The notes: a model not told the origin generated them from the sequence alone. Numbered from the stretch's first letter, positions 54,960-64,000 are shown. The stretch is 64,000 nt of DNA from Brachypalpus laphriformis (GCA_945910035.1 OX246754.1:64650678-64714677), one strand, 5' to 3'. Numbers and translations are program-made.

Positions 54960-57900
54960 TTGTCAAACGGTAGTGCATGCGATCATATGAAAACACAAGC
55001 GTTTTCACTCAGCTGAGGCCTACCAACTCCTACTCTCAATCTCCACGCGGTGACAGCCGGGTGCCTAGTACCTTAATCCAAGAAATGGGTAACCAACCCC
55101 GTTTGGCGGATTCTTGGTGGCAGCAGATGAGAGAGGGGGGGAAGAGTGCTTTTCTCACTAGAGCACTTCTTCCTGTTCCAGGCGGCAGCGGACGAATTCC
55201 CTAGACGGAGTCAACGGTGGCGTCTATAGCTCCAGTTAGGTTGAACTTAGTGAATACCTTGCGCGAGCTGCTTCGACGTATTCGGATCACAGGTCGGTAA
55301 GGAATTTCCAATGTTGGTCAGGACATTGGAATAGAGATGGTGGCGGAGGAGCCCTTAATGGGCCAACGGCAGCGCTCATACTTCCGTAGTGGACTACTGG
55401 CACCGGTGTACCCGGCCCCTCGTCCTAGGGGAATAATTAAGGAACTGGCCCTCCAGGTTGGGGGTTGTGCCGTCGGGGTAACTTCCCTACCACTTAAAAA
55501 ACGCATGGTTCCGAAACAACCAAAAGCCTCGGATAAGGATGACCCAACTAATGACGACCCCAGCAAACGAAATAAGGACAACGACCTTCGGATCTGTTCG
55601 TGGAATGTTCTGTCCCTTTACAGACCACGTGCAGCCGAACAACTAGCAGAGGCCCTAGACTGCTATAAAGCAGATATTACCGCCATCCAGGAAGTGCGAT
55701 GGGATGGGCCAGGCAAAAAGAGGATGAAAAACTGTGACATCTACTACGGTGATTGCTACAGAGGCAACAGGCAACGCTTATTCGGATGCGGATTTGTCAT
55801 ACGCGGCAGACTTAGGCAAGAAGTCTTAAGCTTCCGACACGTGAGCGAGCGTATTATGACGATCCGGATCAAGGCTAAATTCGCTAACATAAGCCTAATA
55901 TGTGTTCATGCCCCCACAGAAGAAAAGGACCCTGCCTCCAAAGAGTGTTTCTACGAGCTCCTCGACAAAACATACGAGCAATGTCCTAAATACGACGTTA
56001 AGATCGTATTGGGCGATTTTAACGCCAAAATAGGAAAGGAGGACGTCTTCGGTAGAGCAGTCGGTAAGCATAGCCTACACGACACCACGTCTGATAACGG
56101 ACTAAGGCTAATTGATTTCGCTGTGGAGCGAAATGTCACCATAGCAAGCACATGGTTTCCTCATCTCGACATTCATAAGCAGACATGGCGGTCCAATGAT
56201 CATGTCACGATCAACCAAATTGATCATATTGCGATCGACGCAAGGCATGCCTCCAGTATTCTGGATGTCCGGACCTTCCGAGCGGCCAACATAGACTCGG
56301 ATCATTACCTTGTTGTAGCCAAGGTACGAATGCGGATATCCCAATCTGAGCAACAAAGAAGAATTACTGTGAGAAAATTTAACGTCGAAAAGCTACAATC
56401 GCAAGAGACCGCCAGACTCTTCGCTGAACGCGTATCCCGAAATCTCTCAATCACCCCTATACCGCCAGCATCAAGTGCCGAAGACCAGTGGCAACGCTGC
56501 CAACATGCCATCAGAAACGCCGCGACTGATGTGCTGGGTCTCGCTCGCCCACCACCGCGAAACCCCTGGTTTGACGAAGAATGCCGGCGAGTGCATGCAG
56601 CAAAACAAGAGGCATACAAAGCGGCGCTGCAAAGGAAGACGAGAGCTGCTCGTGAGCTCTACGAGCAAAAGAGACGGGAAGAACATCGGCTTCTCCAAAA
56701 GAAGAAGAAAGAGCATGAGAAGCGCGCGTTTGAGAATATCGAGAGTCTATACTCCAGGAACAATGTACGGAAGTTTTATCAAAAGGTAAAAAGAACGTGT
56801 CAGAGAAGTAATACCCGTACAGAAACCTGTAGAGATGAAAATGGAAACCTCGTAGTAGAATCACAGTCGGTGCTGAGAATATGGAAAAACTACTTCTGCA
56901 GACTGTATAACGGCGACGAAGACCAACATCCCGCTGTCAGGCAGAATGAACCATTCAACATAGACGATGATAGTCAAAATTTCCGTCCACCTGACCAAAA
57001 CGAAGTGAGGATAGCAATATCCAAGCTAAAATCGAACAAGGCTGCTGGACCTGACGGCTTACCGGCCGAACTTTTCAAGGCAGCTGGGGATGAATTGGTA
57101 GAGTGCATACACCAACTCATTTCTAATATTTGGTCAGACGAGTGTATGCCTGATGAATGGAATCTCAGCATCGTTTGCCCGATCCACAAGAAAGGAGACC
57201 CCCTCAACTGCGCCAATTATAGAGGCATCAGTCTTCTCAACATCGCATACAAGATCTTTTCTGCGATATTGTGTGAACGCCTGAAACCTTTTATCAACAG
57301 CCTGATTGGACCCTATCAGTGCGGTTTCAGGCCAGGGAAGTCCACCATCGATCAAATCTTCACACTTCGGCAGATCCTGGAGAAAACCCAAGAATTCCAA
57401 ATCGATACTCACCACCTCTTTATCGATTTCAAGGCCGCCTATGACAGCATCTATAGAGAAGAGCTTTATAGAGCCATGTCTAGTTTTGACATCCCTGCCA
57501 AACTTGTCCGTCTGTGCAGGCTGACGATGGAGAACGCTCGCTGCTCCATCAAGGTCGGTAATGACCTCACCGAGACCTTTGATGTCAAAAAAGGCTTTAG
57601 ACAAGGTGACGCGCTGTCATGTGACTTCTTCAATATTGTACTTGAACGGATTGTGCGGAACTCACAAGCCAACACCGGAGGCACAATCTATTACAAGTCT
57701 GTACAACTGCTTGCATACGCCGACGATATAGACATTATCGGAAGATCTCAGCGGGCTGTCACCGGTGCTTTTGCAAGCATTGAGGCGGAAGCGGCCAAAA
57801 TGGGTTTGGCGATAAACGAGGGCAAAACCAAGTATATGCTGTCAACTAGAAGGGAAAACCAACATCGACGAATTGGACAAAACGTCACCGTGGGCAGCTA

Positions 57901-58537
57901 TAACTTCGAGCTAGTAAGGGACTTTGTCTACCTTGGCTCTGCTATAAATTCAGCAAACAAAATCAGCGCAGAAATCAATCGAAGAATAACTCTTGCCAAT
58001 CGCTGTTTTTTTGGGCTTATAAGGCAATTCAACAGTAAAGCCCTCTCTCGAACAACTAAGGAGACTCTATATAAGACCTTGATCATCCCAGTCCTGCTTT
58101 ACGGCGCTGAAACATGGACTTTATTAAAAGAGGATGAAGATATCCTTGGTCGCTTCGAGAGAAAAATTCTTCGTAAGATTTTCGGTCCCGTTTGCGTTGA
58201 CGGGTTTTGGAGGAGAAGATTCAATCACGAACTATACGAGCTGTACAGCGACATCGACCTAGTCAAAAAACTGCGTATTGGACGTCTGAGATGGCTAGGA
58301 CATGTAGAGCGAATGGACACCAACGCTCCGGCCCGCAGAGTCTTCGAATCTAATCCCGAGGGACGACGCAGTAGAGGGTGGCGCGCCGTAGGTGGCGCGC
58401 ACAAGTTCAAGGGGACCTCGACCAACTTGGAGTGCGCAACTGGAGGCAATTAGCTAAAGACCGAGCTAAATGGAGAGGCTTGTTGGTTGAGGCCCAGGTT
58501 CACCCCGAACTGTAGCGCCACCTAAGTAAGTAAGTAA
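54960..58537 (+). mobile_element. RTE-like LINE family A, copy 2, near full length
   Basis: About 3.58 kb inserted in the last codons of LINE-C. A 5' untranslated region of about 375 bp (shared with 50031-50390) precedes one long ORF. The 3' UTR is only about 25 bp and ends in (TAAG)n at about 58523-58537. The junction with LINE-C allows at most a 3-bp AGG duplication. It is the best-preserved copy of the family in the window. Confidence 0.88.
55337..58453 (+). CDS. RTE-A ORF: endonuclease-reverse transcriptase, 1038 aa
   Basis: Uninterrupted 1038-codon frame. Apurinic-type endonuclease at about 88-330: 'SWNVLSLYRP', 'ITAIQEVRWDG' (metal-binding Glu), 'VLGDFNAKIGKE' (about 226), 'TINQIDHIAID' and 'DSDHYLVVAKVR' (about 320). 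A basic Lys/Arg/Glu coiled linker covers about 400-490. RT at about 565-830 has 'NYRGISLLNIAYKIF', 'YQCGFRPGKSTIDQIF', 'LFIDFKAAYDSIYREELYRA', 'GFRQGDALSCDFFN' and the catalytic 'LAYADDIDIIG' (about 791). The C-terminus has 'LLYGAETWTLLKEDED' and 'RLRWLGHVERMDTNAPARRV'. The last about 25 residues ('GWRAVGGAHKFKGTSTN') leave the frame used by copy 1, whose ending 'GLLVEAQVHPEL' is still readable downstream in another frame. All catalytic residues are present; activity is not shown. The ATG at 55337 is the first in the frame. Confidence 0.85.
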   Translation: MVAEEPLMGQRQRSYFRSGLLAPVYPAPRPRGIIKELALQVGGCAVGVTSLPLKKRMVPKQPKASDKDDPTNDDPSKRNKDNDLRICSWNVLSLYRPRAAEQLAEALDCYKADITAIQEVRWDGPGKKRMKNCDIYYGDCYRGNRQRLFGCGFVIRGRLRQEVLSFRHVSERIMTIRIKAKFANISLICVHAPTEEKDPASKECFYELLDKTYEQCPKYDVKIVLGDFNAKIGKEDVFGRAVGKHSLHDTTSDNGLRLIDFAVERNVTIASTWFPHLDIHKQTWRSNDHVTINQIDHIAIDARHASSILDVRTFRAANIDSDHYLVVAKVRMRISQSEQQRRITVRKFNVEKLQSQETARLFAERVSRNLSITPIPPASSAEDQWQRCQHAIRNAATDVLGLARPPPRNPWFDEECRRVHAAKQEAYKAALQRKTRAARELYEQKRREEHRLLQKKKKEHEKRAFENIESLYSRNNVRKFYQKVKRTCQRSNTRTETCRDENGNLVVESQSVLRIWKNYFCRLYNGDEDQHPAVRQNEPFNIDDDSQNFRPPDQNEVRIAISKLKSNKAAGPDGLPAELFKAAGDELVECIHQLISNIWSDECMPDEWNLSIVCPIHKKGDPLNCANYRGISLLNIAYKIFSAILCERLKPFINSLIGPYQCGFRPGKSTIDQIFTLRQILEKTQEFQIDTHHLFIDFKAAYDSIYREELYRAMSSFDIPAKLVRLCRLTMENARCSIKVGNDLTETFDVKKGFRQGDALSCDFFNIVLERIVRNSQANTGGTIYYKSVQLLAYADDIDIIGRSQRAVTGAFASIEAEAAKMGLAINEGKTKYMLSTRRENQHRRIGQNVTVGSYNFELVRDFVYLGSAINSANKISAEINRRITLANRCFFGLIRQFNSKALSRTTKETLYKTLIIPVLLYGAETWTLLKEDEDILGRFERKILRKIFGPVCVDGFWRRRFNHELYELYSDIDLVKKLRIGRLRWLGHVERMDTNAPARRVFESNPEGRRSRGWRAVGGAHKFKGTSTNLECATGGN

Positions 58538-58639
58538 GGAATGAGTTGGAGGCAGCTCAAACGCGTTGCAGAACTCCAAACACGATGGCGCGCAGGCGTG
58601 GTTGACGCCCTATGCCCCCCGAGGGGTTAAAGGATATAA

Positions 58640-58890
58640 GTAAGTAAGTATGTTTGTGGATGTTGTATTTGATAAGGCTGGGTTTCGATTTTGTATTTTT
58701 GGTTTGTTGGTGTTTGAGGAGTGTATAGCTGATTTGGTTTTGGTGAGGTTTTGGCAGAGTGATAGCTGCGGAGGTGTTTTCAGTAGTTTATTCATTTGTT
58801 TTAGTGGTTTGCTCGACTTTATCAGAAAAGTTGTGCAGTGGTGGTGGGCAGAATGGGATTTTGTTCTTTATATATGTTACCGGTAATGTG
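58640..58890. other. G/T-rich segment, right part
   Basis: Continues the G/T-rich asymmetry seen at 51656-51917 on the other side of LINE-C. A short minus ORF (58795-58610) is Pro/Thr/Asn-rich, like its partner. No function assigned. Confidence 0.4.
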
Positions 58891-59196
58891 CGAAATTCCT
58901 TAATCTGCAATTTAACTAGGTAATCTGCAGATTACCTTTTTTACTCAGATAAAGTGCGGAACCTATTGTTTGTATAACATGACCTAGGAAATTTACACTC
59001 TAACGGCCAACGAATTGGTAAAGTGCGAACATTTAACTTTTTGTCGTCTCTCACCCCAATTCTACAATGATGATTTTCGGAAAGAGTTAATGGTAAAATA
59101 TAACTAGTTTATTTTTTTTTTGCTCGTTTACTTTGGTTTTTATTTTTTTTTTTTATGAATTTTAAACGCTCAAAAAGAGATTAATTTAGTTACTAT
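58891..59196. other. gene-free stretch
   Basis: Non-coding, with T-rich homopolymers (59106-59120, 59142-59153). No element recognised before the MITE at 59197. Confidence 0.4.
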
Positions 59197-59694
59197 GTCC
59201 ACTATTACACGGTGACTCTTGAGTCATGACTCTTTTCTCTATTCTGTTTTGAAATTTCATTCTGTGAGGCTCGCGCTATTACACGTTGACTCTTTTCCGT
59301 GACTCTAATTTGACAGACCTCTTTTATTTTTTGTTTCGTGGTGGAGTGTTTAGAGCTCTCGAAACAAATATTTTTACCATTTGGCTATAAAATGTATGGA
59401 CAGGAGTATGTATAGAGAAATAGTTCTTGAGTTGTTAAACATGGAGAAATATATTATGAAGACATTTAAATTAATTTATTCCGTACTTTCTAAGTCTACG
59501 CTCTACAGACAACGAATAGAAATAAAGTAAAATAGAAAAATAACGAACAAGGGAAAGGAGAATCGTCAAAAAGAGTCGCCGAAATTCTACCCACGACTCT
59601 CCGAGTTGCTGTTTTCTATCTCATCTTTTTTCTCTTTTGCACTTGTGTGATTTCAAAAGAGTCATGACTCAAGAGTCACCGTGCAATAGCGGAC
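59197..59694. mobile_element. 498-bp MITE with palindromic bZIP-like sites in its ends
   Basis: Inverted repeats of about 42 bp: gtccRctattRcacggtgac at the left and its complement at the right, followed by a palindromic gagtcatgactc. Flanked by TAT at 59194-59196 and 59695-59697. A second 'ctattacac' block occurs at 59277. It has no ORF of note. Confidence 0.78.
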
Positions 59695-59822
59695 TATCCA
59701 TGCTGCTTTTTTAGGAAAAAAGAAACGAGACGAAAAACAGTTTTTTTTAACTAGTTCGTTATATTTATACCCACTATTAGTGGAAACTTTAACCACAACA
59801 CGCCAAGATTTTGCCTTGATCT

Positions 59823-59914
59823 ACATGAACTGCCCACCCATTAAAATATGGCAGCTGCCTGTGCATCGTCTGACATATGCCCAAGCATAACTCATGGCTC
59901 GTGGAGGCACCGTG
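59823..59914 (-). mobile_element. truncated 419-bp-family MITE
   Basis: Last about 92 bp of the MITE family at 11741-13023 (reverse orientation as in copy C): 'cccaccca', 'atatggcagctgcctg', 'ctcgtggaggcaccgtg', then TTA. The other end is missing. Confidence 0.75.
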
Positions 59915-60140
59915 TTATGGATCAAAATGATAATGTGTTCAGCTTATTGGCAAAATTCGTTTTATCGGTGCAGTAGGATTTATCTTGATTTAAAAAAATC
60001 TCAAAACGAACTCGTCTTTTTAGAAGTATATCATCAATACTTTCGGACACACCCTTAAATGTCATGTATTTATTTGCTGCAAATTTAAAGTTTCTGTTTT
60101 GAAAAAGTATTCTTGTAAATTGTATAAAATTAGCCTGAAA

Positions 60141-60266
60141 ATGACTGAAGAGGAATTTACACTATGTAGAGTTTGTAATGAATATTTGGAACAACAAAAT
60201 ATGTTTGAATTGTTTGATAACCAAACCAAGATTGTGACTCAAATAAAGGAAGTATTTGGAGTGGAG
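60141..60266 (+). CDS. ZAD zinc-finger gene 3, first exon (partial)
   Basis: Codes 42 residues starting MTEEEFTLCRVCNEYLEQQN and ending 'QIKEVFGVE' at a GTGAGC donor. C9 and C12 are the first ZAD zinc ligands. Length (126 nt), ending and spacing are identical to ZAD2 exon 1 and the sequence is close, so this is a third tandem paralog. No second exon with the IC-x2-C pair was found up to 64000, so either a long LINE-filled intron leads out of the window or this is an orphan exon. Confidence 0.7.
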
Positions 60267-60676
60267 GTGAGCATTAATGAAAGATTAGGTAAAGTGCAAC
60301 ATTGTTTCGTGAGCAATAAATTTTTGTCGTGTAAGATATACAAAGTAACACTAATTTTCTGAGAAGCACCTACGACAACAATTTGGACGTACGACCTTGT
60401 AAAGGCATGAATTTAGGTACAGAGCGCACTGGTTATAGAAAGTATACGGAGACCAGCCATTTTGGTATCCAAAAACCACGATTTGTCCGTTAAAATATTA
60501 TTTAACCGGAAATGTGGAAAACTATATATTTGCGTAATTGTAGTACCAATATCTTGGCAAGGCTAAACTCGAATTGCATAATTATTATTTTATCGCATAG
60601 ACAAGGAAGAACATTTATTTAAGTCTCACCAAAATATGAAAACTATTACTATTGAAAACTGCAGACTTCTTACATC
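60267..60676. other. downstream of ZAD3 exon 1, nothing recognised
   Basis: Probable intron if ZAD3 is intact. I searched all frames for the second ZAD Cys pair and C2H2 fingers and saw none. Confidence 0.4.
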
Positions 60677-61207
60677 TTTATTATTATTATTATTGATTTA
60701 TTAGTTTGTAATATTATTCCACAAGAAATTAACTCTAGATTTAAATATATTTAAATTTAACAATTTCCCAATATCATTTAGTAGTATATTAACTAATTGG
60801 AGGCCCTTTGAAAAACATCTTGTTTTCGGTGCGAGCTCTTCTATGTAACTGCAGCCGGAAATCGTCAATATTTCGAACCTTTGCTAATTATTTTCGTTAC
60901 ATTGTTTGCAAGAATTCAGGAAACATATTTTGTATGATTTTAAAAATCATTACTAGAACATTTAATTTTAGCTGCTGGGCTAACTTTTATTTGTCTTAAA
61001 GACTGGCATATTTTTTATCGTGGTTGATCTGGCACACTTCCGTATAATTCTCATAGCCCTGTTTTGGAGAACTTGAAGCTTGCTATTGATGAACAATAGT
61101 TGAATTGTGGAAAAATGATTGTATGGTATACAGTTTGACCACAACTCATTGAAACATTTCCCTTGATTCTTCGAATGAATTATATCTTTTTTAGCCTTCA
61201 ATTAACA
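60677..61207 (-). pseudogene. CR1-like LINE 3' end
   Basis: Minus strand: 'LQVLQNRAMRIIRKCARSTT' (61090-61030) and, lower, 'IFKIIQNMFPEFL' and 'FFKGLQLVNILLNDIGKLL'. The tail is an ATT/AAT repeat at 60677-60695. Typical of the C-terminal end of CR1/jockey RT polyproteins; heavily decayed. Confidence 0.6.
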
Positions 61208-61454
61208 TCCTGAGTCCATGAGACTCACATCACAATTTTAAACCGTCGCCAATTATACAACTGCCTCTTAAGTTCCTGTAAAAACCAGAAGTTCCTTTTT
61301 TATTTGGTACTATTTTGTTTGATCTTTTTATGAACTAAGATGTATAATTGCAAATAAAAACAAATTTGATAATTATTGCTTTTTGCTTGAGCATTTTCAG
61401 AATTAAATATATGAGTCCATGGTCATACATATATATATAATATAAGAGTCATAT
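61208..61454. other. gene-free stretch
   Basis: AT-rich spacer with a TATA repeat near 61430-61440. Nothing recognised. Confidence 0.4.
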
Positions 61455-62690
61455 GGAACTTACTTACTTAGGTGGCGCTACAGTTCGGGGTGAACCGGGG
61501 CCACAACCAACAATCCTTTCCATTTAGCTCGGACAGTTGCGCACTCCAAGTTGGTCGAGGTCACTTTGAACTTGTGCGCCTCACCTACGGCGAGGAGGTC
61601 CTCTACTGCGTCATCCCTCCGGGTTAGATTCGAAGACTGTGGGCCGGGGCGTTGTTGTCCATCCGCTCTACATATCCTAGTCATCTCAAACGTCCAGTAC
61701 GTAGTTTTTTCACTACGTCGATGTTGCTGTACACCTCGTACAGCTCGTCATTGAATCTTCTCCTCAAAAACCCGTCAACGCAAACGAGACCGAATATCTT
61801 ATGAACAATTTTTCTCGAAGCGACCAAGGATATTTTAATCCGCTTTCAACAAAATCCATGTTTCAGCGCCCTAAAGCCGGACTGGAATGATCAGGGTCTT
61901 ATACAGGGTCTCCTTAGTTGTTCGAGATATACCTTTACTGTTGAATTGCCCTATTAGCCCAAAAAACAGCGATTGGCAAGAGGTATTCTTCGCTCGATTT
62001 CTGCGCTAGTGTCATTGTCAGAGTTGATAGCAGAGCCAAGGAAGACAAAGTCTCTTACTACCTCGAAGTTGTAGCTGCCCACTGTGCCGTTCTGTCCAAT
62101 TCGTCGGTGTTGATTATCCCTTCTTGTTGACAGCATATACTTGGTTTTGCCCTCGTTTATCGCTATTGTGCCCCTGATGTTGGCTTGTGAGTTCCGCACA
62201 ATCCGTTCAAGCGACACCTTGTCTAAAACCTTTTTTGACATCAAAGGTCTCGGTAAAGTCACTACCGATAATGATGGAGCAGCGAGCGTTCTCCATCGTC
62301 ATCCTGCACAGACGGACACATTTGTCAGGGATATCAAAACTAGACATGGGTCTATATAGCTCTTCTCTATAGAGGATGTAATAGGCGGCCTTGAAATCGA
62401 TAAAGAGATGATGAGTATCGATTTGGACTTCTTGGGTTTTCTCCAGGATCTGTCGAAGATTTACGATGGTTTACTTTCGTGGCCTGAAACCGCACTGATA
62501 GTGGCCAATCAGGCTGTTGATAAAAGGTTTCAGGCGTTCGCACAATACCGCAGAAAAGATCTTGTATGCGATGTTAAATACATTGATGCCTCTGTAATTG
62601 GCTCAGTTGAGGGGCCTTCCTTTCTTTTGGATCGGGCAAAACTAGTCATATGGGACGTATACGCGATTTTCCACGAGGAGTATTAAGGGT
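61455..62690 (-). pseudogene. RTE-A copy 3, internally deleted
   Basis: Minus-strand copy starting with the tail (plus-strand acttacttacttagg at 61459-61473) and the family ending 'VHPEL'. Reading upward come 'GSAINSDNDTSAEIERRI', 'AINEGKTKYMLSTRRDNQHR', 'SLERIVRNSQANIRGT', then parts of the palm and fingers to about 62690. The segment with the YADD box is missing between 'RGT' and 'AINEGK' (near 62160). Several frame shifts. It shares the 'AHKFKxTSTNLECAT' reading with copy 2. Confidence 0.8.
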
Positions 62691-62699
62691 TAGAATATC

Positions 62700-62990
62700 C
62701 AAATACAGTTTTGTTAAATGAGACTCGAACTTCAGGATAGTGTCAATGATCACTCCAAGCCTTTTACTTCCTTGATACACTCAAGAGTCCACCATACATT
62801 GTAATATTAAAACTTACATCGTTGTCATTAATATGTGTACATACATAATTTTTGTACTCTGGACATTTATCCTTATTATATTTTTACACAGTCAATTGGC
62901 CATAATGCCAATTGAATTATAGCCACTAGCACTAAAAAGCGAAATACATTCAGAATCGATCCCTGAGACACAGCAAATGGTATCAGTTGT
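62700..62990 (-). pseudogene. jockey/CR1-like RT scrap
   Basis: Minus frames give 'AVSQGSILNVFRF' near 62960 and 'KRLGVIIDTILKFESHL' near 62760-62710, equivalents of the 'PQGSILGPLLF' and 'LGV..D..L.F..H' motifs. Very decayed. Confidence 0.45.
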
Positions 62991-63274
62991 GGGCTTGAAT
63001 ACGTCTCTTTAACTCGTACTGCTTTTCAATCTGCCTTCCGATGGCTTCACAGCTGTAATACAGAAGTTGTTGAAAGTGACTAACGATATATGGGAGCTGT
63101 TCGATAGATGAAAATAAATTTGCATATCTCGGTTTTTTTTTTTTTTTAATGCATTTAAATGTATCAATTTTGAAATCTTGAGCGATAAACTCAGGGTACA
63201 GTTTGGCTTTTGGCTTCGATACGAAATATTTGTCTAACAGACTGCAACACGAGTTCGTCAATCTACATTAAACT

Positions 63275-63480
63275 GACATCAGGAATTCGACAAGAGTCTA
63301 TTTTAGGCCAAGTGCAAGAATGTTAATATGCACATGTATGCTGATGTCAATTGGACTATTAGATGACGCTGTTCAAAAACTAAATAAGGATATTAACAAT
63401 ATACATACTTGGTCAGTGAAGGCAAACGCAGTACTTAATTATTACGAAATCCTTGGGCGTAATTATATACAAATGTATAG
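63275..63480 (+). pseudogene. jockey/CR1-like RT scrap, opposite strand
   Basis: Plus frames give 'LTSGIRQESILGQ' (63271-63310) and 'DAVQKLNKDINNIHTWSVKA' (63366-63425), matching the 'SGIPQGSILGPLLF' and 'KLN.DI..I..WS' segments around the catalytic box. The box itself is lost. Confidence 0.5.
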
Positions 63481-63499
63481 TAACTTTCTGCTCCGGATC

Positions 63500-64000
63500 T
63501 TATAAATTACATGAGCGGCCGAGTTTATGCTGGTCCAAGGCAACTATGGGGTAGCTCACCTTAGTTCCCCCACAAACATACCCGATATAAATTTGCAGCA
63601 TTACTCATAAAACCGATTCTATTTTTATCTGAAAATTTGAATTCGACTCTTTTCGCAGTCTCGATTTATGTCATAACCCACTTAGATATGTACATACGTC
63701 TACAGAAAATGTGAATTTGACATTCTTTTCAAAGAATTAAATTTGGTGAGCAATCGTGGCAATTGTACATACTTCAGAGCTACTACGTATAAAAGTCATT
63801 TCGAAGAAACTCTCTCATTTTGTTCCAAAATGATCAATGGCACCGCGCTACCCTCGAAAAGCTCCATCCCTTGCACTTCTTAGATTCATCTATAAACTAA
63901 ATTGGACATCTCTAAAACGACCACGTAAAAGTAGGCTTTATCCCCAAAGTTGGCTATTTTCTCGCAACTTATTAATGAATTTGTCAAAACACTTCTCAAA
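63500..64000. other. window end, nothing recognised
   Basis: Non-coding by inspection; no ORF, repeat or ZAD3 exon seen. Confidence 0.4.

Larger units (their letters stand above)
51918..58639 (+). mobile_element. RTE-like LINE family C, split by RTE-A
   Basis: LINE-C parts are 51918-54959 and about 58538-58639. Endonuclease: 52270-52740 ('LGLSEIRWYDAGEY', 'MVMGDLNAKVG'), then a stop at 52738 and another near 52852 before 'RDHHLMVAHLRLR'. Linker: 52873-53520. RT: a stop at 53521, 'KKNKAVGIDGIPAELF' (53600), a shift near 53735, then a 420-codon frame with 'LLFIDFEKAFDSLNRDAIWL', 'VRQGCILSPLLFLVVISDV' and 'KHLDYADDVCLH'. The last codons resume after the nested element at 58540 ('MSWRQLKRVAELQTRWRAGV') and the stop is near 58630. 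It ends in a (TAAG)n tail. Flanks atgttttggatg (51906-51917) and atgtttgtggatg (58640-58652) look like a target duplication with one indel. Confidence 0.85.

Noticed and set aside
62983..63261. Minus-strand 92-codon ORF with a Lys run
   Set aside because: The Lys run comes from a homopolymer. The rest ('LPYIVSHFQQLLYYS') matched nothing I could identify, and it sits between LINE scraps; left unassigned.

Overview
This is a transposon-dense stretch of an insect nuclear genome, most likely from a fly. The host genes are eukaryotic, with short GT-AG introns (50-75 nt in the compact genes). Three ZAD-type C2H2 zinc-finger genes, a family expanded in holometabolous insects, lie in tandem. The repeats are RTE-, jockey/R1- and CR1-like LINEs, a copia element, Harbinger-like MITEs, mariner and pogo relics and a tRNA-derived SINE. 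I cannot name the species. All identities come from reading translations by eye; no search was run.

Host genes in order: the last three exons of arfaptin (+, 5014-5455); Dph3 (-, 6235-6595), convergent with it; DNAJC17 (+, 9227-10108); the GRIP-domain golgin GCC1/GCC88 (+, 20584-22719); NDUFAF7 (-, 22936-25037), convergent with GCC1 across 216 bp; then ZAD zinc-finger genes 1 (+, 33317-36307), 2 (+, 37823-46259) and the first exon of 3 (+, from 60141). The genes do not form one pathway. They are Golgi/trans-Golgi trafficking (arfaptin, GCC1), translation-factor modification (Dph3), splicing-associated co-chaperone (DNAJC17), mitochondrial complex I assembly (NDUFAF7) and probable transcriptional regulators (ZAD genes).

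Transposon layout: 1-4935 holds LINE debris upstream of, or in an intron of, arfaptin. 7306-7581 is a SINE with a perfect 14-bp target duplication. 11741-13023 has three 419-bp MITEs, one nested in another. 13217-20358 is a pile of LINE fragments (jockey-like, RTE-A copy 1, RTE-B copy 1, an RTE-A scrap) ending in MITE debris just upstream of GCC1. 27020-32353 is a degenerate copia with a 5-bp target duplication, whose 3' LTR carries a MITE that itself carries another MITE. The introns of ZAD2 hold a mariner relic split by an RTE-B insertion and a CR1-like LINE split by another LINE. 46468-50390 has RTE-B, a pogo-like element and a stray RTE-A 5' end. 51918-58639 is LINE-C with a nearly full-length RTE-A (1038-codon ORF) nested near its 3' end. 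59197-63480 holds two MITEs, ZAD3 exon 1 and further LINE fragments.

No CRISPR array, rRNA, functional tRNA gene or novel defence-type gene system was found. The most informative content is the nested-insertion record, readable from target duplications and exact element lengths, and the tandem ZAD family with conserved exon lengths.
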